DNA from: Atherinomorus stipes
Taxonomy: Eukaryota > Chordata > Actinopteri > Atheriniformes > Atherinidae
Assembly: GCA_023101725.1 (NCBI GenBank)
Contig: JALJCO010003095.1
Coordinates: 1-64,000, forward strand
Reading direction: 5' to 3'
Length of the DNA stretch: 64,000 bases
Program-made: the position numbers and the translations under genes
In this document: in pieces, positions 1 to 12,048 of the stretch
How the letters are laid out: every line of letters begins with the position of its first letter
Numbering within the stretch: position 1 is the first letter of the stretch
The notes under the pieces: generated by a model
The model's input: the letters and a program-made list of their open reading frames with translations, nothing else
Told to the model about the DNA's origin: nothing
Database searches by the model: none

Positions 1-123
1 CCGTCCCAATACCCACCCTAAACCCTACACCCTTGTAGGATGAAATGCGCACTTGGCAGAAGTGCACATTAAGGGTTGGAGTGTGCAGGTTGCAAGTGCG
101 GGAAAAAGGCAGAATTGGGACAG
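1..123. mobile_element. Short inverted-repeat element (MITE-like)
   Basis: The window opens with CCGTCCCAAT, and GAATTGGGACAG closes the unit at 112-123; these are inverted copies of one terminal motif (C-C/T-GTCCCAAT). There is no coding potential. The same terminal motif recurs at about 1203-1216, 51440-51455 and 51884-51998, so it marks a small dispersed family. The outermost left bases may lie outside the window. The superfamily is not assigned. Confidence 0.5.
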
Positions 124-639
124 TGATGGCTCCTCCATTTGCACCACGTCATTTCATGTCATTGCTGCCAAACTCAGCTTCATCTCTGTTCCTGGTGAAG
201 AGACGTCATTTTTTAAACATAAACTGAATACAGTTCATTTCATCTGTTCTTGTAAAATAGATGTTATGAAATCCACACAAGTTTGATGGATAAATAAATG
301 AATTACTGAACTAATTTATGTAAGATGGCTGTAGAATTTCACCAGTACAAGTTAAATAACTGTTACATTCTAAACAAATGTATAATAATGATTAAATTGG
401 TTCTCTGTGACTGTTATAGTTAGCATAGAATGTCCACATGTCCATAAAAACATGTATAAGTTCTTTGAGTTACATTGGGAACTGAGACCCGTATTAATCA
501 CATGAGTTGTAAGGCTTACAGAAGTATGGCTGCATAATTATTTTTATCCTTAATTTCATTGTAAATCTAGTTGCTTTGGTATTGTAAATTTATTTAGTTT
601 TTACTTTTTTTCTATTAAAATCTATTAAAATGTTTGCTT
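124..639. other. AT-rich sequence, no gene seen
   Basis: AT-rich with short T and A runs. No convincing reading frame, tRNA or repeat boundary was recognised here. Confidence 0.6.
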
Positions 640-785
640 AGTATTGTATTTTAATTTAGTTAACCTGTTTTTGTTGATTGTATGTTCAAAATTTATGTTG
701 ATCTGGACCCCAGGAAGAATAGTCTTCACTGGTGAAGAGTAATGGGGATCCATAATAAACTAAACTAAACTAAAACTAAACTATG
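640..785 (+). mobile_element. 3' end of a LINE, AACTA-repeat tail
   Basis: The stretch GACCCCAGGAAGAATAGT followed by TAATGGGGATCC and a tail of AAACTAAACTAAACT units resembles the conserved 3' untranslated end of teleost LINEs, which often close in a short simple repeat. Only this end is present, as expected for a strongly 5'-truncated copy. The clade is not certain; L2/CR1-like is most likely. Confidence 0.55.
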
Positions 786-1117
786 TCAGGTAAACAGGTT
801 TCCTTTGTTAAAGACGCTGCGTCTCGACTGGACTTACCTATGTAAATAAAGTTTTAAAATAAAAAATTAATTTAGCTACTTTTATCAGTAAACTGATACC
901 TTTTATTCTTCAAATGCTTTGAATTTTAATATTCAAAAGTATATTCCGAAGTAGCATGGCAAACTTCATAAATATTTCACCTACAGCATAAACCCATTAA
1001 ATATTTCAATGATTACATCTGAAATGACATTTTCTGCAGGAGCTCATCACCAAACATGGACATGTTCCACCTTTATGGTTCAAAACGCCACATGCAGCAA
1101 TGAATTATAAGAAATGT

Positions 1118-1216
1118 GAAGTCTGCATAGATGCGGACTTCACTGAAGTGTGGATTTAGGGCGAAAAGAGGGTTGACGGACTTCCGCCCTAGAGCAGCCC
1201 TGGAGAATTGGGACAC
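1118..1216. repeat. Hairpin plus GTCCCAATTC-type element end
   Basis: GAAGTCTGCA (1118-1127) pairs with TGCGGACTTC (1132-1141) with one mismatch. GAATTGGGACACAC at 1203-1216 is the same terminal motif as in the element at the window start. This is probably a decayed copy; the left terminus was not found. Confidence 0.35.
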
Positions 1217-1270
1217 ACTACGCACTTAAACCCCTCAACGGGAGCGCGCATTCTAGGGGCGCAAGGGTGG

Positions 1271-2148
1271 AAGTCGCCAACAAAAAAAAGGTCTAACATT
1301 TAACATTCCGTTGGACCGCCTTTAGCTTTGATTGCGGCAGCATTCGCTGTGTTTCCAGAAGCTTCTGCAATGTCACCAGATTTATTTGCATCCTGTTGCA
1401 TCAATTTTTCACCAAGATCTTGATGATGATTATAGAGTCTGACCACAGCACATCCCAAAGATTCTCAATGGGGTTCAGGTCTGGACTCTGTGGTGGCCAA
1501 TCCATGTGTGAAAATGATGTCTGATGATCCCTGAACCATCTTTCACAATCTGAGCCCGATAAATTCTGGCACGGTCATCTTGGAATATGGCCGTGCCATC
1601 AGGAAAGAAACATCCATTGATGGAATAACCTGGTCATTCAGAATATTCAGGTATCAGCTGACCTCATTATCTGAGCTCATACTGTTGCTGAACCTGGACC
1701 TGAGCAACTGCAGCAACCCCAGATCATCCTACTGCCCCCACAGGCTCATACAGTAGCACTAGGCATGATGCTGCATCACTTCATCTGCCTTTCCGGCCCC
1801 ATTTCTTCCTGGAAGACGACGGTCCACTATCCTTCCAGTTTTTCATAATGTGTTTGACTGTTCTGAACCCAGTTTTAGTAGTTTCTGCATCTCCTTAGAT
1901 GTTTTCACCTGTTGATGCCAATGATTTGACCCTTCTCAGACAGACTAACATCTTTTCCAAGACCACGGATGTGTCTTTCCACATGGTTGTCTAGGAAATG
2001 AGAAGCAACTCATTGCACCAGTTGGGGTTAAATAAGTTGTTGCCAGCTGAAAGATAATCGCCCATGCAGTAATTATCCAATAGGAGGCTTGTACCTATTT
2101 GCTTAGTTAAATCCAGGTGGCGACTTTTTTTTTCGGCCAGGCAGTGTA
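1271..2148 (-). mobile_element. Internally deleted Tc1-like transposon, copy A
   Basis: This is nearly the same sequence as 33843-34736. The right terminus (GCGAC, T-run, CGGCCAGGCAGTGTA) matches the inverted repeat of that copy; the left terminus is truncated to AAGTCGCC. On the reverse strand, codons for the Tc1 C-terminal motif '[14 protein letters not shown]' are visible around 1440-1500, so the remaining coding part is the catalytic C-terminal third of a Tc1/mariner transposase. The N-terminal DNA-binding part is missing, and the total is about 0.88 kb against the roughly 1.3-1.6 kb usual for autonomous elements. It cannot make transposase itself. Confidence 0.8.
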
Positions 2149-2250
2149 TAAAGCAGTTTTGTAGGGCAATTATCATTAAAATGTGCACAAAGACATAAAA
2201 ATAAAAATCTTCCATATCAGTATGTTATCTTACAATATGTTTACACATAA

Positions 2251-3321
2251 AGGGCTGGATCTATCAAAGGTTTGCATGTATAAAAACGTGAGTCTATCTC
2301 ATTGCTCACGCAAAAAAAATGTACAAACTGATCTATCAACAGCGTGATAAAAGTTCAAACATGCTAGCGCTTCTTATCCATTTTGCACTTCTGTTTCTAT
2401 GAATATGCAGTATGGGGAGTTTACACACAATTGTGCATGAGATGGGAGGAGAAAATGTAAATATATTAATTTAGCACTCGCAAAGTGATTTAACATCCAT
2501 GAGACGCATTGCTTTGCTGTTTTTCTGCGTCTATTTTAGTACGTCTGAAAAGGAGGTGCAAATTGCAGCTTTGCACACAAAGGACTGAGGGGGACGATCC
2601 TGGATACGCACACATCTGATTCATAGTAGTTTTTCATGATCAGTGAGGACAGCATATTTAGTTCTCATTGTTGAATACAATAAAAATCACCACAGCAAAC
2701 ACCACTATTCAACACAAGTGTAAAATATTCTGGACAAATGAAACAGAAAGTTTGCAGCTGGTGTGCAGCTTAATGAGAACTAAAGCTGCATTAATTGCGT
2801 CTTTTTATTTTCCCTTTTTGCCAATGTCACATTTTAACTTGGATTTTAGTGGGTGGACAGGATCACAGTCACCTGGCAGTGCGAGTCTCTGAAGCCGCTG
2901 GTGCCAAAGTGCGCACCTCGCGCATAATAGAAACCACGTCGGAGCTGCAGACACTTTCATTTGTTCAGCAAATGTCCTCATAAATTGAGACTGAGACTCT
3001 GCATGGGTATTATTTATATTTTGTATTTATCATACTTATTTTAGATCATATTTTCATCTCCCTCCTCCACTAATATCTCCTTTTGTGGGTCGTATTTCCT
3101 TTTGCGCTGTCGTCTCTCGCAATTCGCCACACTGCAGACCTCCAAACACTCAAAACCTAATTTATATAGGGCTGTTTCCAACACGCTTGCACCCGCTGCT
3201 ATTTGCGTGTTAATTTTTGTAAATCAGCCGCAAACTGTGGTTCAGCCCCTCACGCAAAATTCTAGATTGCTTAGGCAAAATATTACACGCAAATTTGGAT
3301 CTTAGTAGACCTAGCCCATAG
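2251..3321. mobile_element. Non-autonomous DNA transposon candidate, about 1.07 kb
   Basis: The left end GGGCTGGATCTATCAAAGG with nearby TTTGCATGTA matches, in inverted orientation, the right end ATTACACGCAAATTTGG..GACCTAGCCC (about 3281-3318). Alignment of the two ends is good but gapped, and a clear target duplication was not found. There is no transposase frame inside. The family is not assigned. Confidence 0.5.
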
Positions 3322-5242
3322 TGATCAAATTTTACCAGTCACACAAAAGGCTTACCGCTTCAAAGCACAAAAATAACATGATCATGCACGATATTGTAGT
3401 TGTATAAGACAACACACACATAAAGTACAATATTTTACCTGAAAACCAAGCCTAGAATCTAAGCAATAGCTTCTAATATTAACAGTGAGTGATACTAAAT
3501 AACTGAAGATGAGATTTACTCAACAGCATTAATCTAACCCAAATCAGGCTGAGGGGTAAATGTCTGCATTTCTCCAAAACATCCCACCCCCCTTGTCAAA
3601 TTCCTCTGCTTCAGTGGGGAGATGCCTGCACACACTGGGAGTTATCGCCTCAGGGACAGTTGGGTCTAAGAGAAAGCATTCAGGGTTTGCTTGTTGGCAG
3701 CAGCAGCAGAGATGCAGCAACTGCAAGTCTGCGGCAGGGAGGCCGAACCAGGATAAACTCTGCTGGCAGCGGGATGTGTAGTGGGACGCACTGACCTGGA
3801 ATCAGGGATGTTAGACTAACACTGTTAAATGATTCATTGGCAACAATGTCGATTAGAGCGACACATTCATCTTTATTTCAAGGCCAAGGAGGGTGGAGAA
3901 GAGGGGGCGGTGAATGGTGAGGAGACAAAGAGAATGAAGTCACTGTGTTCTTGTGTAAATCTCCTGAACATGGGGGGTGGGGGTGCGAGTGCAGAATGTG
4001 AATGAAGAGGTCAGCTTGGGGAAAACACAACTTACCGTCAGGCTGAGGCTGGACCACAAAGCTCCAGTGAGGGAACTTCTTTTGGAAACATGTGCAAACA
4101 TCAGTGTTTGTGTGTGCTAGCTAGAAGACGGCGCTGGAGAGGTTTTACGTTTTCTACATTAATTAAAACAAGAAGTGCTTAAAGACAAAGAGTGGTGCTG
4201 TAACCCCTCACAGGCTCTAATGTTCATTGCACCCTGGTTTCTTCAGTGTTGCATGCCCTATATGAAATCAGCCATTGGTGGTGTAAATTCATTCAAAGAT
4301 GAATGAACATAAATTTGAAATGTTTCCACTTGCACATTAATGAATCTGCCTCATAAATCCACCCAGACTATAGGAAAAGAGGAAGAACTGGAGCAGGATG
4401 ATCAATGGTCAGTTTCCTTTCTACAAGTTAATTTTGAGCTTTTCTGATCATGTCTTAAATGTTGAAATTCAATTAACCAAAGATGATCAGGAGATGTGAC
4501 TGCTTTTGTACAGTATGTCCTTACTAGCAGTACAACACCTCAAATGCTTCCCTGTTAAACAATGCTTTATTCTTTAATCAGACCTGATGAGTTATCTCTT
4601 TTAAAGCCAAGACATAAAATTGACAATGTCAAACTTTACTTTACTCAAATAGATTAATAATCCTCTTCTGTTTATCAAAAAAGACTCCCATACAAGGACA
4701 GTGGCTGGCTTTGTCCATTTGTTTATCTTAACACTGATGAGGGCACACACCAAGGGGAGTCTTTGCCCTCTTTTTGGGACCATGTCCCCACAGAGATGAG
4801 TTTAAGTCTATCCTCTAAAGTTTTTTATTGCTTAGATGTTTCCTCCACTTGGAACTGGAACTTTTGTTTCTGTTTACAACCCATATGCATTTATCAGGTT
4901 GGTGAACTGATGACACCATGGCCCCATTTCTCATATAACCCATATACGCATACACCGCCAACAACCAGTCTAAAGCAATGTCTCCTTTTTACCTTGATTC
5001 TCCACCATTACCCGTCATCTTTGTTTACAACATACTAGTATTATGAGGTAACTTCACCTCGATTTTATCTTATGAACCAGAAGTCTTGCAAGCACTGTGT
5101 TGATGGAAGTCTCAGCATTCCGAAAGAGACCACACCGACCGAGGTCTCGTTTTGTCATCCGCGCATGTCGAGCGGATGTTGAGCGAGGGAAGGGGGTTTA
5201 TTAATCTGTCAATGCTTTAAAATGGGTTCCAATCAATTAAGA
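3322..5242. other. No gene or clear repeat recognised
   Basis: Mixed-composition sequence with short open frames on both strands. None has recognisable domains or codon structure, and no terminal repeats stand out. Confidence 0.5.
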
Positions 5243-5290
5243 ATAAAAAGACAAATACTTTATTGATCCCAGAGGAATAAACATAAGGAT
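5243..5290 (+). repeat. LINE/SINE tail-like motif (ACTTTATTGATCCCAGAGG)
   Basis: The motif resembles the TTTATTGATCCC(C)GAGG stretch frequently found at 3' ends of teleost retroposons. It is short and isolated; host element not determined. Confidence 0.3.
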
Positions 5291-5689
5291 TGATACTCAT
5301 GCGCTCACCACTACAAACAACAAAGAGAAGGTGTGGAGCTCTGCAGACTGTCCAGTGAATTTATTTGTCAGTCATCATCTTCCACAGTGAGGAAACGTCA
5401 CGTGTGTTTACCTTAAGTTGGAGGACACACTAATAATGCAACTTGACAACTTTCCAATTTAATGTTTGCATGATAACAGGATTGGTTTGGAAAAGGAATA
5501 TTCTCCCTGGGAAACCGAAGGAAAATCCTTTTGGTTTGGCTTACTTCATGCAGAATGAGGTGTATACATGGATCACTTTTATTCCAACAGAGCTTTCAAA
5601 GTGATTGCAATCAGTGTATTTTGCTCCATGTAAACGTGGCTAATGTTTCATGAGATTTCAGTTTCACCATCCGTATGGGCATGTTATGT

Positions 5690-5850
5690 CAGTGGTTCCC
5701 AACCTGGGTTCAATGGACCCCCAAGGGGGCCCCCAAAGAGCCCTCAGGTCCCCAAGGCTTTGACTTTTCAGAGCCAGTGTGGTATAAATTAACACCACAT
5801 TGCAGATTTGTCCTTATTTTGAGAAAATAAAAAGCAAGGCTACATGTTGG
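5690..5850. mobile_element. hAT-type transposon end
   Basis: CAGTGGTTCCCAACCTGGG starting at 5690 is the characteristic hAT (Charlie-type) terminal inverted repeat. It is followed by a run of CCCC/GGGG-rich subterminal sequence. The opposite end was not found, and the next element (Rex3) begins shortly after, so this is probably a fragment. Confidence 0.55.
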
Positions 5851-5935
5851 TGATTATGTTAAGAGGAAGGGTTGGGGATCCTGGAAAAACAGTTCAGGCA
5901 AGGTATATTTAAAAGAAAAAAAAATACACCTGCTC

Positions 5936-7700
5936 ACAGAGCGGGGGCGGAGCTGTCCAATGATCACCACCTGGTGATGAGTGGGCTCAGCTCGTGTCAT
6001 GAGGATCTGCTGGGAATGTCTGGCTGAGTCCCCTGTCAGGGAGAGCTTTAACTCCCACCTCCGGGACATGTTCCAACCATGTTCCGAGGGAGGCGGAGTC
6101 AGAATGGGGTGTGCTGCGCCCCATTTGCTGAGGCTGCTAGTCGGAGCTGCGGCCGTAAGGTTGTCGGTGCCTGTCGTGGTGCTAACCCCCGAACTTGCTG
6201 GTGGACACCAGCAGTGAGGGATGCCGTCAAGCTGAAGAAGGAGTCCTACCGGGCCTTCCTGGTCTGTGGAACTCCTGAGGCGGCTGACAGGTATCGGGGG
6301 GCAAAGCATTGCGTGGACATTGGGGGCAGTACCTCTGGACTGGCAGACTGGGGTGGTGGTCCCCCTTTTCAGAAAGGGGAATCGGAGGGTTTGTTCCAAC
6401 TTCAGGGGATCACACTTCTCAGCCTCCCTGGTAAGGTCTATTCAGGGGTCCTGGAGAGGAGGGTCCGTCGGATAGTCGAACCTCGGATTGAGAAGGAGCA
6501 GCGTGGTTTTCATCCTGGTCTTGGAACAGTGGACTAGGTCTACAGATCCTGAAGGAGGCATGGGAGTTCGCCCAACCAGTCTACATGTGCTTAGTGGACT
6601 TGGAGAAGGCGTTCGATCGTGTCCCTCGGGGATTCCTGTGGGGGGTGCTCCGGGAAAATGGAGTGCCGGACCCCCTTGTTCGAGCTGTCTGGTCCCTGTA
6701 TGCCAGAGCTTGGTCTGCATTTCCGGCTGTAGGTCGAATCCATTCCCGGTGAGAGTTGGACTCCGCCAGGGCTGCCCCTTGTCACCGATCCTGTTCATAA
6801 CCTTTATGGACAGGATTTCTAGGCACAGCCAAGGTGTTGAGGGGATCCGGTTTGGTGACCTCAGGATTGGGTCTCTGCTGTTTGCAGATGATGTGGTTCT
6901 GTTGGCGTCATCGGGCCGTGATCTCCAGCTCTTGCTGGAGCGATTTGCAGCCGAGTGTAAAGCGGCCAAGATGAAAAACAGCACCTCCAAATCCGAGACT
7001 ATGGTCCTCACCCGGAAAAGGGTGGAGTGTCCTCCCCAGGTCGGGAGTGAGGTCCTGCCCCAGGTGGAGGACTTCAAGTATCTTGGGGTCTTGTTCACGA
7101 GTGAGGGAAAAATGGAGCGGGAGATGGACAGACGGATCGGTGCGGCGTTTGCAGTGATGCGGACCCTGCATCGGTCCGTCGTGGTGAAAAAGGAGCTGAG
7201 GCAGAAGGCGAAGCTCTTGATTTACCGGCCCATCTATGTTCCTACCCTCACCTATGGCCATGAGCTGTGGGTCATGACCGAAAGAACTAGATCGCAGGTA
7301 CAAGAGGCCGAATTGAGTTTCCTCAGCAGGTCGGTCAGGCTCTCCTTTAGCGATAGGGTGAGGAGCTCGGTCATCTGGGAAGGACTCAAAGTAGAGCTGC
7401 TACTCCTCTGTATAGAGAGGAGCCAGATGAGGTGGCTCGGAATGTGGTTAGGATGCCTCCTGGACCCCTCCCTGGTGAGGTGTTCCAGGCACGTCCCACT
7501 GGGACAAGACCCCGGGGGAGATCCAGGACACGCTGGAGGGACTACATCTCCCGGCTGGCCTGGGAACACCTCGGGATCCCCTCGGGTGAGCTGGCGGCTG
7601 TGGCCGGGGTGAGGGAAGTCTGGGTTTCCCTGCTTAGGCAGCTGCCCCCGCAACCCGATCCCGGATAAGCAGAAGCAGGTACGGTACGGTACACCTGCCT
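5936..7700 (+). pseudogene. Rex3 (RTE-type) LINE, 5'-truncated and frameshifted
   Basis: Rex3 is a non-LTR retrotransposon whose ORF encodes an endonuclease and a reverse transcriptase. This copy begins within the region between the two domains and keeps most of the RT. TGGCAGACTGGGGTGGTGGT (about 6341-6360) and CAGGGCTGCCCCTTGTCACC (about 6768-6787) correspond to the two conserved stretches classically used to recognise Rex3 in fish. RT motifs visible: DLEKAFDRVP, LRQGCPLSPILF, LLFADDVVLL, and the C-terminal THGYELW-like and RWRDYISRLAWE blocks. The coding frame moves between 6079-6537, the 6600s, 6740-7435 and 7432-7668, so several frameshifts break it. The tail is GATAAGCAGAAGC followed by GGTAC units rather than GATG repeats. 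The copy is not functional. Confidence 0.88.
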
Positions 7701-7778
7701 CAAGCGCACAAGAACATGCATCCGGATGGCTCATGAGCGGGTCGCCAAAAACAGCAGAGTGGCTAGCTTGCTAGCTAG

Positions 7779-8524
7779 TAGGGCTGGACGATAATTCAAT
7801 ATCAATATATATCTATCAATAGAGGTTTTTTCAATATAAAAAAAAGAGGGTCAATAAAAGTTCAATATAGAAGCACAGTTTTCCGCTGTAGCCTATCAGG
7901 TAGCATGATACCACAGTCACTCCTTCTGCCAAACCAATCACAAACGCAGACCAGGCAAAGGCTGAATTGGAATTCAGTGTTATGCCCCTTCAGACTTGTA
8001 CTGGAAAGCGGTAATATCACGGACTCTGTCCTTTATAACGCTGCATTCAAACATGCGTGCCGGTCTTTTACCTCGGAGATGTAGCGGACATGTACCGGCT
8101 GCTCTACATGCCACAAGAGCGGAAATGTTGCGGCATGTCGTTTTGGCTGAAAGCACAAGAAAATGTTCTGGACAGAGTTGAAGGGAGAGTGGGGCTGTGC
8201 TGACTTTTCTGCAACATTTCCTGATGTATGAAAGCGCCGGGACACGATAGGTCTGCAAGGAAGCAGCATGTTTGAAAAGACGCGTCTGTTTAAAGAGCAG
8301 ATGGACTTTACCGCTCATGTTCCGCAGTGCAAGTCTGAAAACTGCTTCAGTGTGATCTTTATTATAAGAAGGTAATTCAGCAAAAGCTTAAATGGCCAGG
8401 GCTGCACCTAAAATAGCTTTTAATTTGATAATGGCTTTTTTTTTTTTTTGATAAATATCGATATCGATCGATACAGATTTTTTTTTTATCGATAATCTTT
8501 TTTTTTCTATATCGTCCAGCCCTA
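7779..8524. mobile_element. hAT-type non-autonomous element, 746 bp
   Basis: TAGGGCTGGACGATA at 7779 and its inverse TATCGTCCAGCCCTA ending at 8524 are the termini. They are flanked by CTAGCTAG (7771-7778) and CTAGTTAG (8525-8532), an 8-bp target duplication with one mismatch, which is the hAT signature. Subterminal ATCGATA-rich tracts occur at both ends. No transposase is encoded. Confidence 0.85.
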
Positions 8525-8532
8525 CTAGTTAG

Positions 8533-11507
8533 TAAACAGCTGATTTACCACATTTCTAAAAGTATTAATTCCCTCACCTCCAACTCCTTCTGCAGTGTAA
8601 AACATCCACACTGCAAACTTTAACACCTCCATGACTTGATCCACATCTGTTTTTTTTTATCTTTTCAATGGATTTTAAGAGCAAACAGCTGCACAGATAA
8701 CAGCAGCAATGAGCTGTCTGTTGCCATGTTTGTTTACACTGCGGAATGGTGCGAGCTTGGGTGGTGGGGAGAGGGAGAGACAAACAGCAGATGAATTTGA
8801 TAGACATACAGTATCATCATTCAATCATTACAGTAAGAACGGGCCATTCAGGACAATTGGATGGGTTTTTTTCAGTCCTGTCCATTCCATGTGATAAAAG
8901 TTTTTATTTTTGTGGCAGAGCATTTAATTAATTGACTACAATCAGTAAAAAATGCGCCTGGGAAACAACATTCACCCTACCTTTGACTTAGTTTTTTTTT
9001 TTTACCAAGGGAAAAGAGTCAGCACATCATTTATGACGAGAAGCAGCTGATGAAAGCATAAAACCAAGCATGGTTTCAACATGGGGAAGACGGGGGGTCT
9101 GCAGCTTTTTGGTAGTTGCATGTAGGGGGTCTTCAGGAAAAATATGTTGGGAAAAACTGCTCTGTCTCACTCTCTACTTTTGGTGTATCTCTGTGGCAGC
9201 ATTACAGCACCACTTACATGCCTGGCGTATAACCCTTTTCATGGTTTTGTGTGAACAAATGGACACATTTCTTGGAAATATTCCAAAAAACTAGAAATTA
9301 AACTGGATCCTCCTCGGGGTGGATGTAGCTCATGTTGTTAAAATGTCTAATACATGGCAAAGAAAAGACTGATTCCCCTGTTGCACTTTGTAATTCTTCA
9401 ATTAATTTAAGAGTATATTTTTCTTTTTAGTTAGTAAGCCGTTCTTTGGTCTGCTGCGCTAACTGCAGCTATGTGGATGGTGGAAACAAGGTGTACTTCT
9501 GGCTTGACCTGGCCATTTAATTGGACCATCGTCCTTGTCTCAGTATGCACGTAATGAGAGGGGAATAAAGTTATTAATCCAAGTGTGAACCACAACAAGC
9601 AAAAATTCACCCAAACTTTTGCTGTGGGAGATCATCATACTTATTAGTACAGCTGAATTACCTGCATAGATGTTCAATGGCAATTTAAAACCAAGAGACT
9701 AAAACATGCTTCAAGCAATGAGTCGTAGTCAAGTCTTAAAGTGTTTTTTCAGTCACAATTTCTCACAAATTTATCCATCTAACCAAAGAAACAGGAAAAA
9801 TTGGAGCCCATGTGAGTCTAGATCATAGTAGACCTGCAGGAGTTAAGCAAGCTCCAACCTTACCACTTGGAAGTGTTAGCTTAGCTACAGTACGAGAGCT
9901 TCGATTTTGGTCACACTAAAACATTTACATGTATTTGTTTTTATTATCATTGCCCCCCCCCTATGTCATGGAAACATGCTGACTGACATTTATCTTTGAA
10001 GGTCATCTTCATTTCTGGGGAAAAAAACAAAATAAAGAAACAGAAAAGAAAGATTAGTGATGAGACATCTTTAGTATAATCACCAGTTACACATAGAAAA
10101 ATCTTTTTGACACTGAAATTGGAGCTGCTGGTTTTACCTCATGTATGCTTTCTGTGTAGACACAGCGTCACTTTGAAGCAGACACAGTTCAGCATGAGGA
10201 CAACAGATCCGCGAAGGCCAGTCGAAGTGGCGACTGAGGAATTGCTGGTGTGGGTCGCAGCTGCATAGAAGTCCAGCCAGCTGTGAGAAACCTGGCAGCC
10301 AACAAAACCAGCTGCCAACACCACAACTGCATCCAAACACACACAAACAAGCTCTTACTAAACTGCATGTGTGGTGGCATGTGGGCTTCATCACGTTCAG
10401 TTGGCTATTCTGTTTCTGTCATATCCTTACCCCGCATGCTGTGGGCAATGTGCGACTATATGCCAGAGATGTGTGCACAGCACTGAAAGACACAGAAAGG
10501 GAGATGGGAGGGTGAAGGAAGGGTCAAGCGAGGAGAAATAAGAAGAATCTGTCTCCTTTCCTTTCTATCAGGCTCCAGGGGAGATTTCAGCTCCTCACTG
10601 TCTGGGTGCCTCTGGTTGTCATTCTATCTCTGAGGCTTTTTCTAATGTGGATAATTTTGAAATTGCTTGTTTTTTTTTTCACATGGTAGCCTTTCATCAA
10701 CATAAATGGGAGCTAATGAACTGGAAACTGGAAAAAGGAAAATAAAGTCTCATGCCGGAGTTGAATAAGTTTAATTTTTCCTTAAATTTTTATATGTTGA
10801 CGTCAACACTCAGTGACATGGCTAAAAAAAAACAAAAAAACACACACATCAGGTAAACAGTTTTATTAAAAACCAACTCTACATTGCCACAAATTGCTGA
10901 AGCTTTCAATAATCAGATAAATAAAACAAGAAATTTTTATGCTTTCTACACTGACAATTTTTTTGAAAAGAGGGGGGAAAGATTAGGTACAAAATTGGAG
11001 AAAAGTGCATGTTGGAGTCAAAACTGCTGCAGAGACAGTTTAGGGCTCATTTTTGCTCAGTGTTAAATATGCATATACATACGGACAAAGCCTTTTGTCT
11101 GTCCTTATTTTTCATTTCTTGCGTATTTGTTTGTGGATGTGTATCCCAATGGAGGAAACAGCAGGACCACTGAACATTTTGGGGGCAGTGTCGTGTTATA
11201 TAGCTCACATGCAAACAGCAAAAGGAGAAACAGCTATGACGTAGTTGGTGGCTGCATAGACACTCCCATTTACTGCATCACTGTTTTTTCTTGTGGCTGC
11301 ATATTATCTACCAAGTTTTCTTTGTTTGTATCTGATATAACTCAGAAGCAAACTCTGAACTTCATGCTGTTCTCAGTGGATGTATTGCCTAACAACCATG
11401 CCAAAGTTAAGCAGGCATAGCAAATATGTGGGCATTGACATTTGATGTTTGACATGTATGTAGTTGTTTATGTATACAAGGGAGCATCTATCAGCCCTTA
11501 GACTGGC
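8533..11507. other. No gene recognised
   Basis: AT-rich sequence with homopolymer runs (for example C8 near 9953 and T9 near 10670). Short frames at 10134-10394 and 11127-11420 show no family motif. No element boundary was resolved. Confidence 0.5.
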
Positions 11508-11538
11508 TATGGGACATTCAATTCATAAATGTCCCATA
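11508..11538. repeat. Perfect 11-bp inverted repeat
   Basis: TATGGGACATT (11508-11518) and AATGTCCCATA (11528-11538) are exact reverse complements separated by 9 nt. It lies just before a (TA)n tract. Function unknown. Confidence 0.7.
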
Positions 11539-11545
11539 TACATGT

Positions 11546-11548
<3 letters not shown>

Positions 11549-11589
<41 letters not shown>
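11549..11589. repeat. (TA)n microsatellite
   Basis: About 20 uninterrupted TA units are seen directly. Confidence 0.97.
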
Positions 11590-11590
<1 letters not shown>

Positions 11591-11729
11591 TTATTTTTCT
11601 GTTGTTGCTTTTTTAGTACTTCCTTGCATGTGAACAGAAAAAATAGCAAGCTATTTACATGCAACATGTTGTCTGAGGTTTAAGCAGTACAGTGTCACAA
11701 CTGGCTGCTGAGAACTGGTTTAATACTGG

Positions 11730-12048
11730 CGTTAAAATGTGATATCAGAAAATATCGGTATAGTTTTTTGGTTAAGTTACCAAGTTGTCAGAAACATTAG
11801 AATTAACCACCTTGGCTAATACCTGATAGTATCTGATATTTGGCAGCCAGATGTCCTAAATTAACTCCTCTGGCTGCCTTAATGATATTTTGGGATCTTT
11901 GCTCACAGAGCAGAATATCACTGTATTTCTCAAAATATGAGAGATACAACCTCACAGTTGTCTGTATATATCGGTATCGGTTAAAACAGGAATTTAAGAG
12001 TTGGACAATATCAGTATATCATTAAAAACCCTATATCGAACATCCCTA
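11730..12048. mobile_element. hAT-like element end fragment
   Basis: The segment is rich in ATATCGGTAT motifs and closes with CCTATATCGAACATCCCTA (to about 12048), a terminus typical of teleost hAT miniature elements (TAGGGATGTTCGATA in reverse). No matching left end or target duplication was found. Confidence 0.35.

Noticed and set aside
5854..7734. Reverse-strand frames of 131-218 codons over Rex3
   Set aside because: Antisense shadows of the Rex3 coding strand.
10134..10394. Reverse-strand Cys-rich 86-codon frame as a gene
   Set aside because: Overlapping frames in the same interval look equally plausible; no homology recognised and no splice or promoter support.
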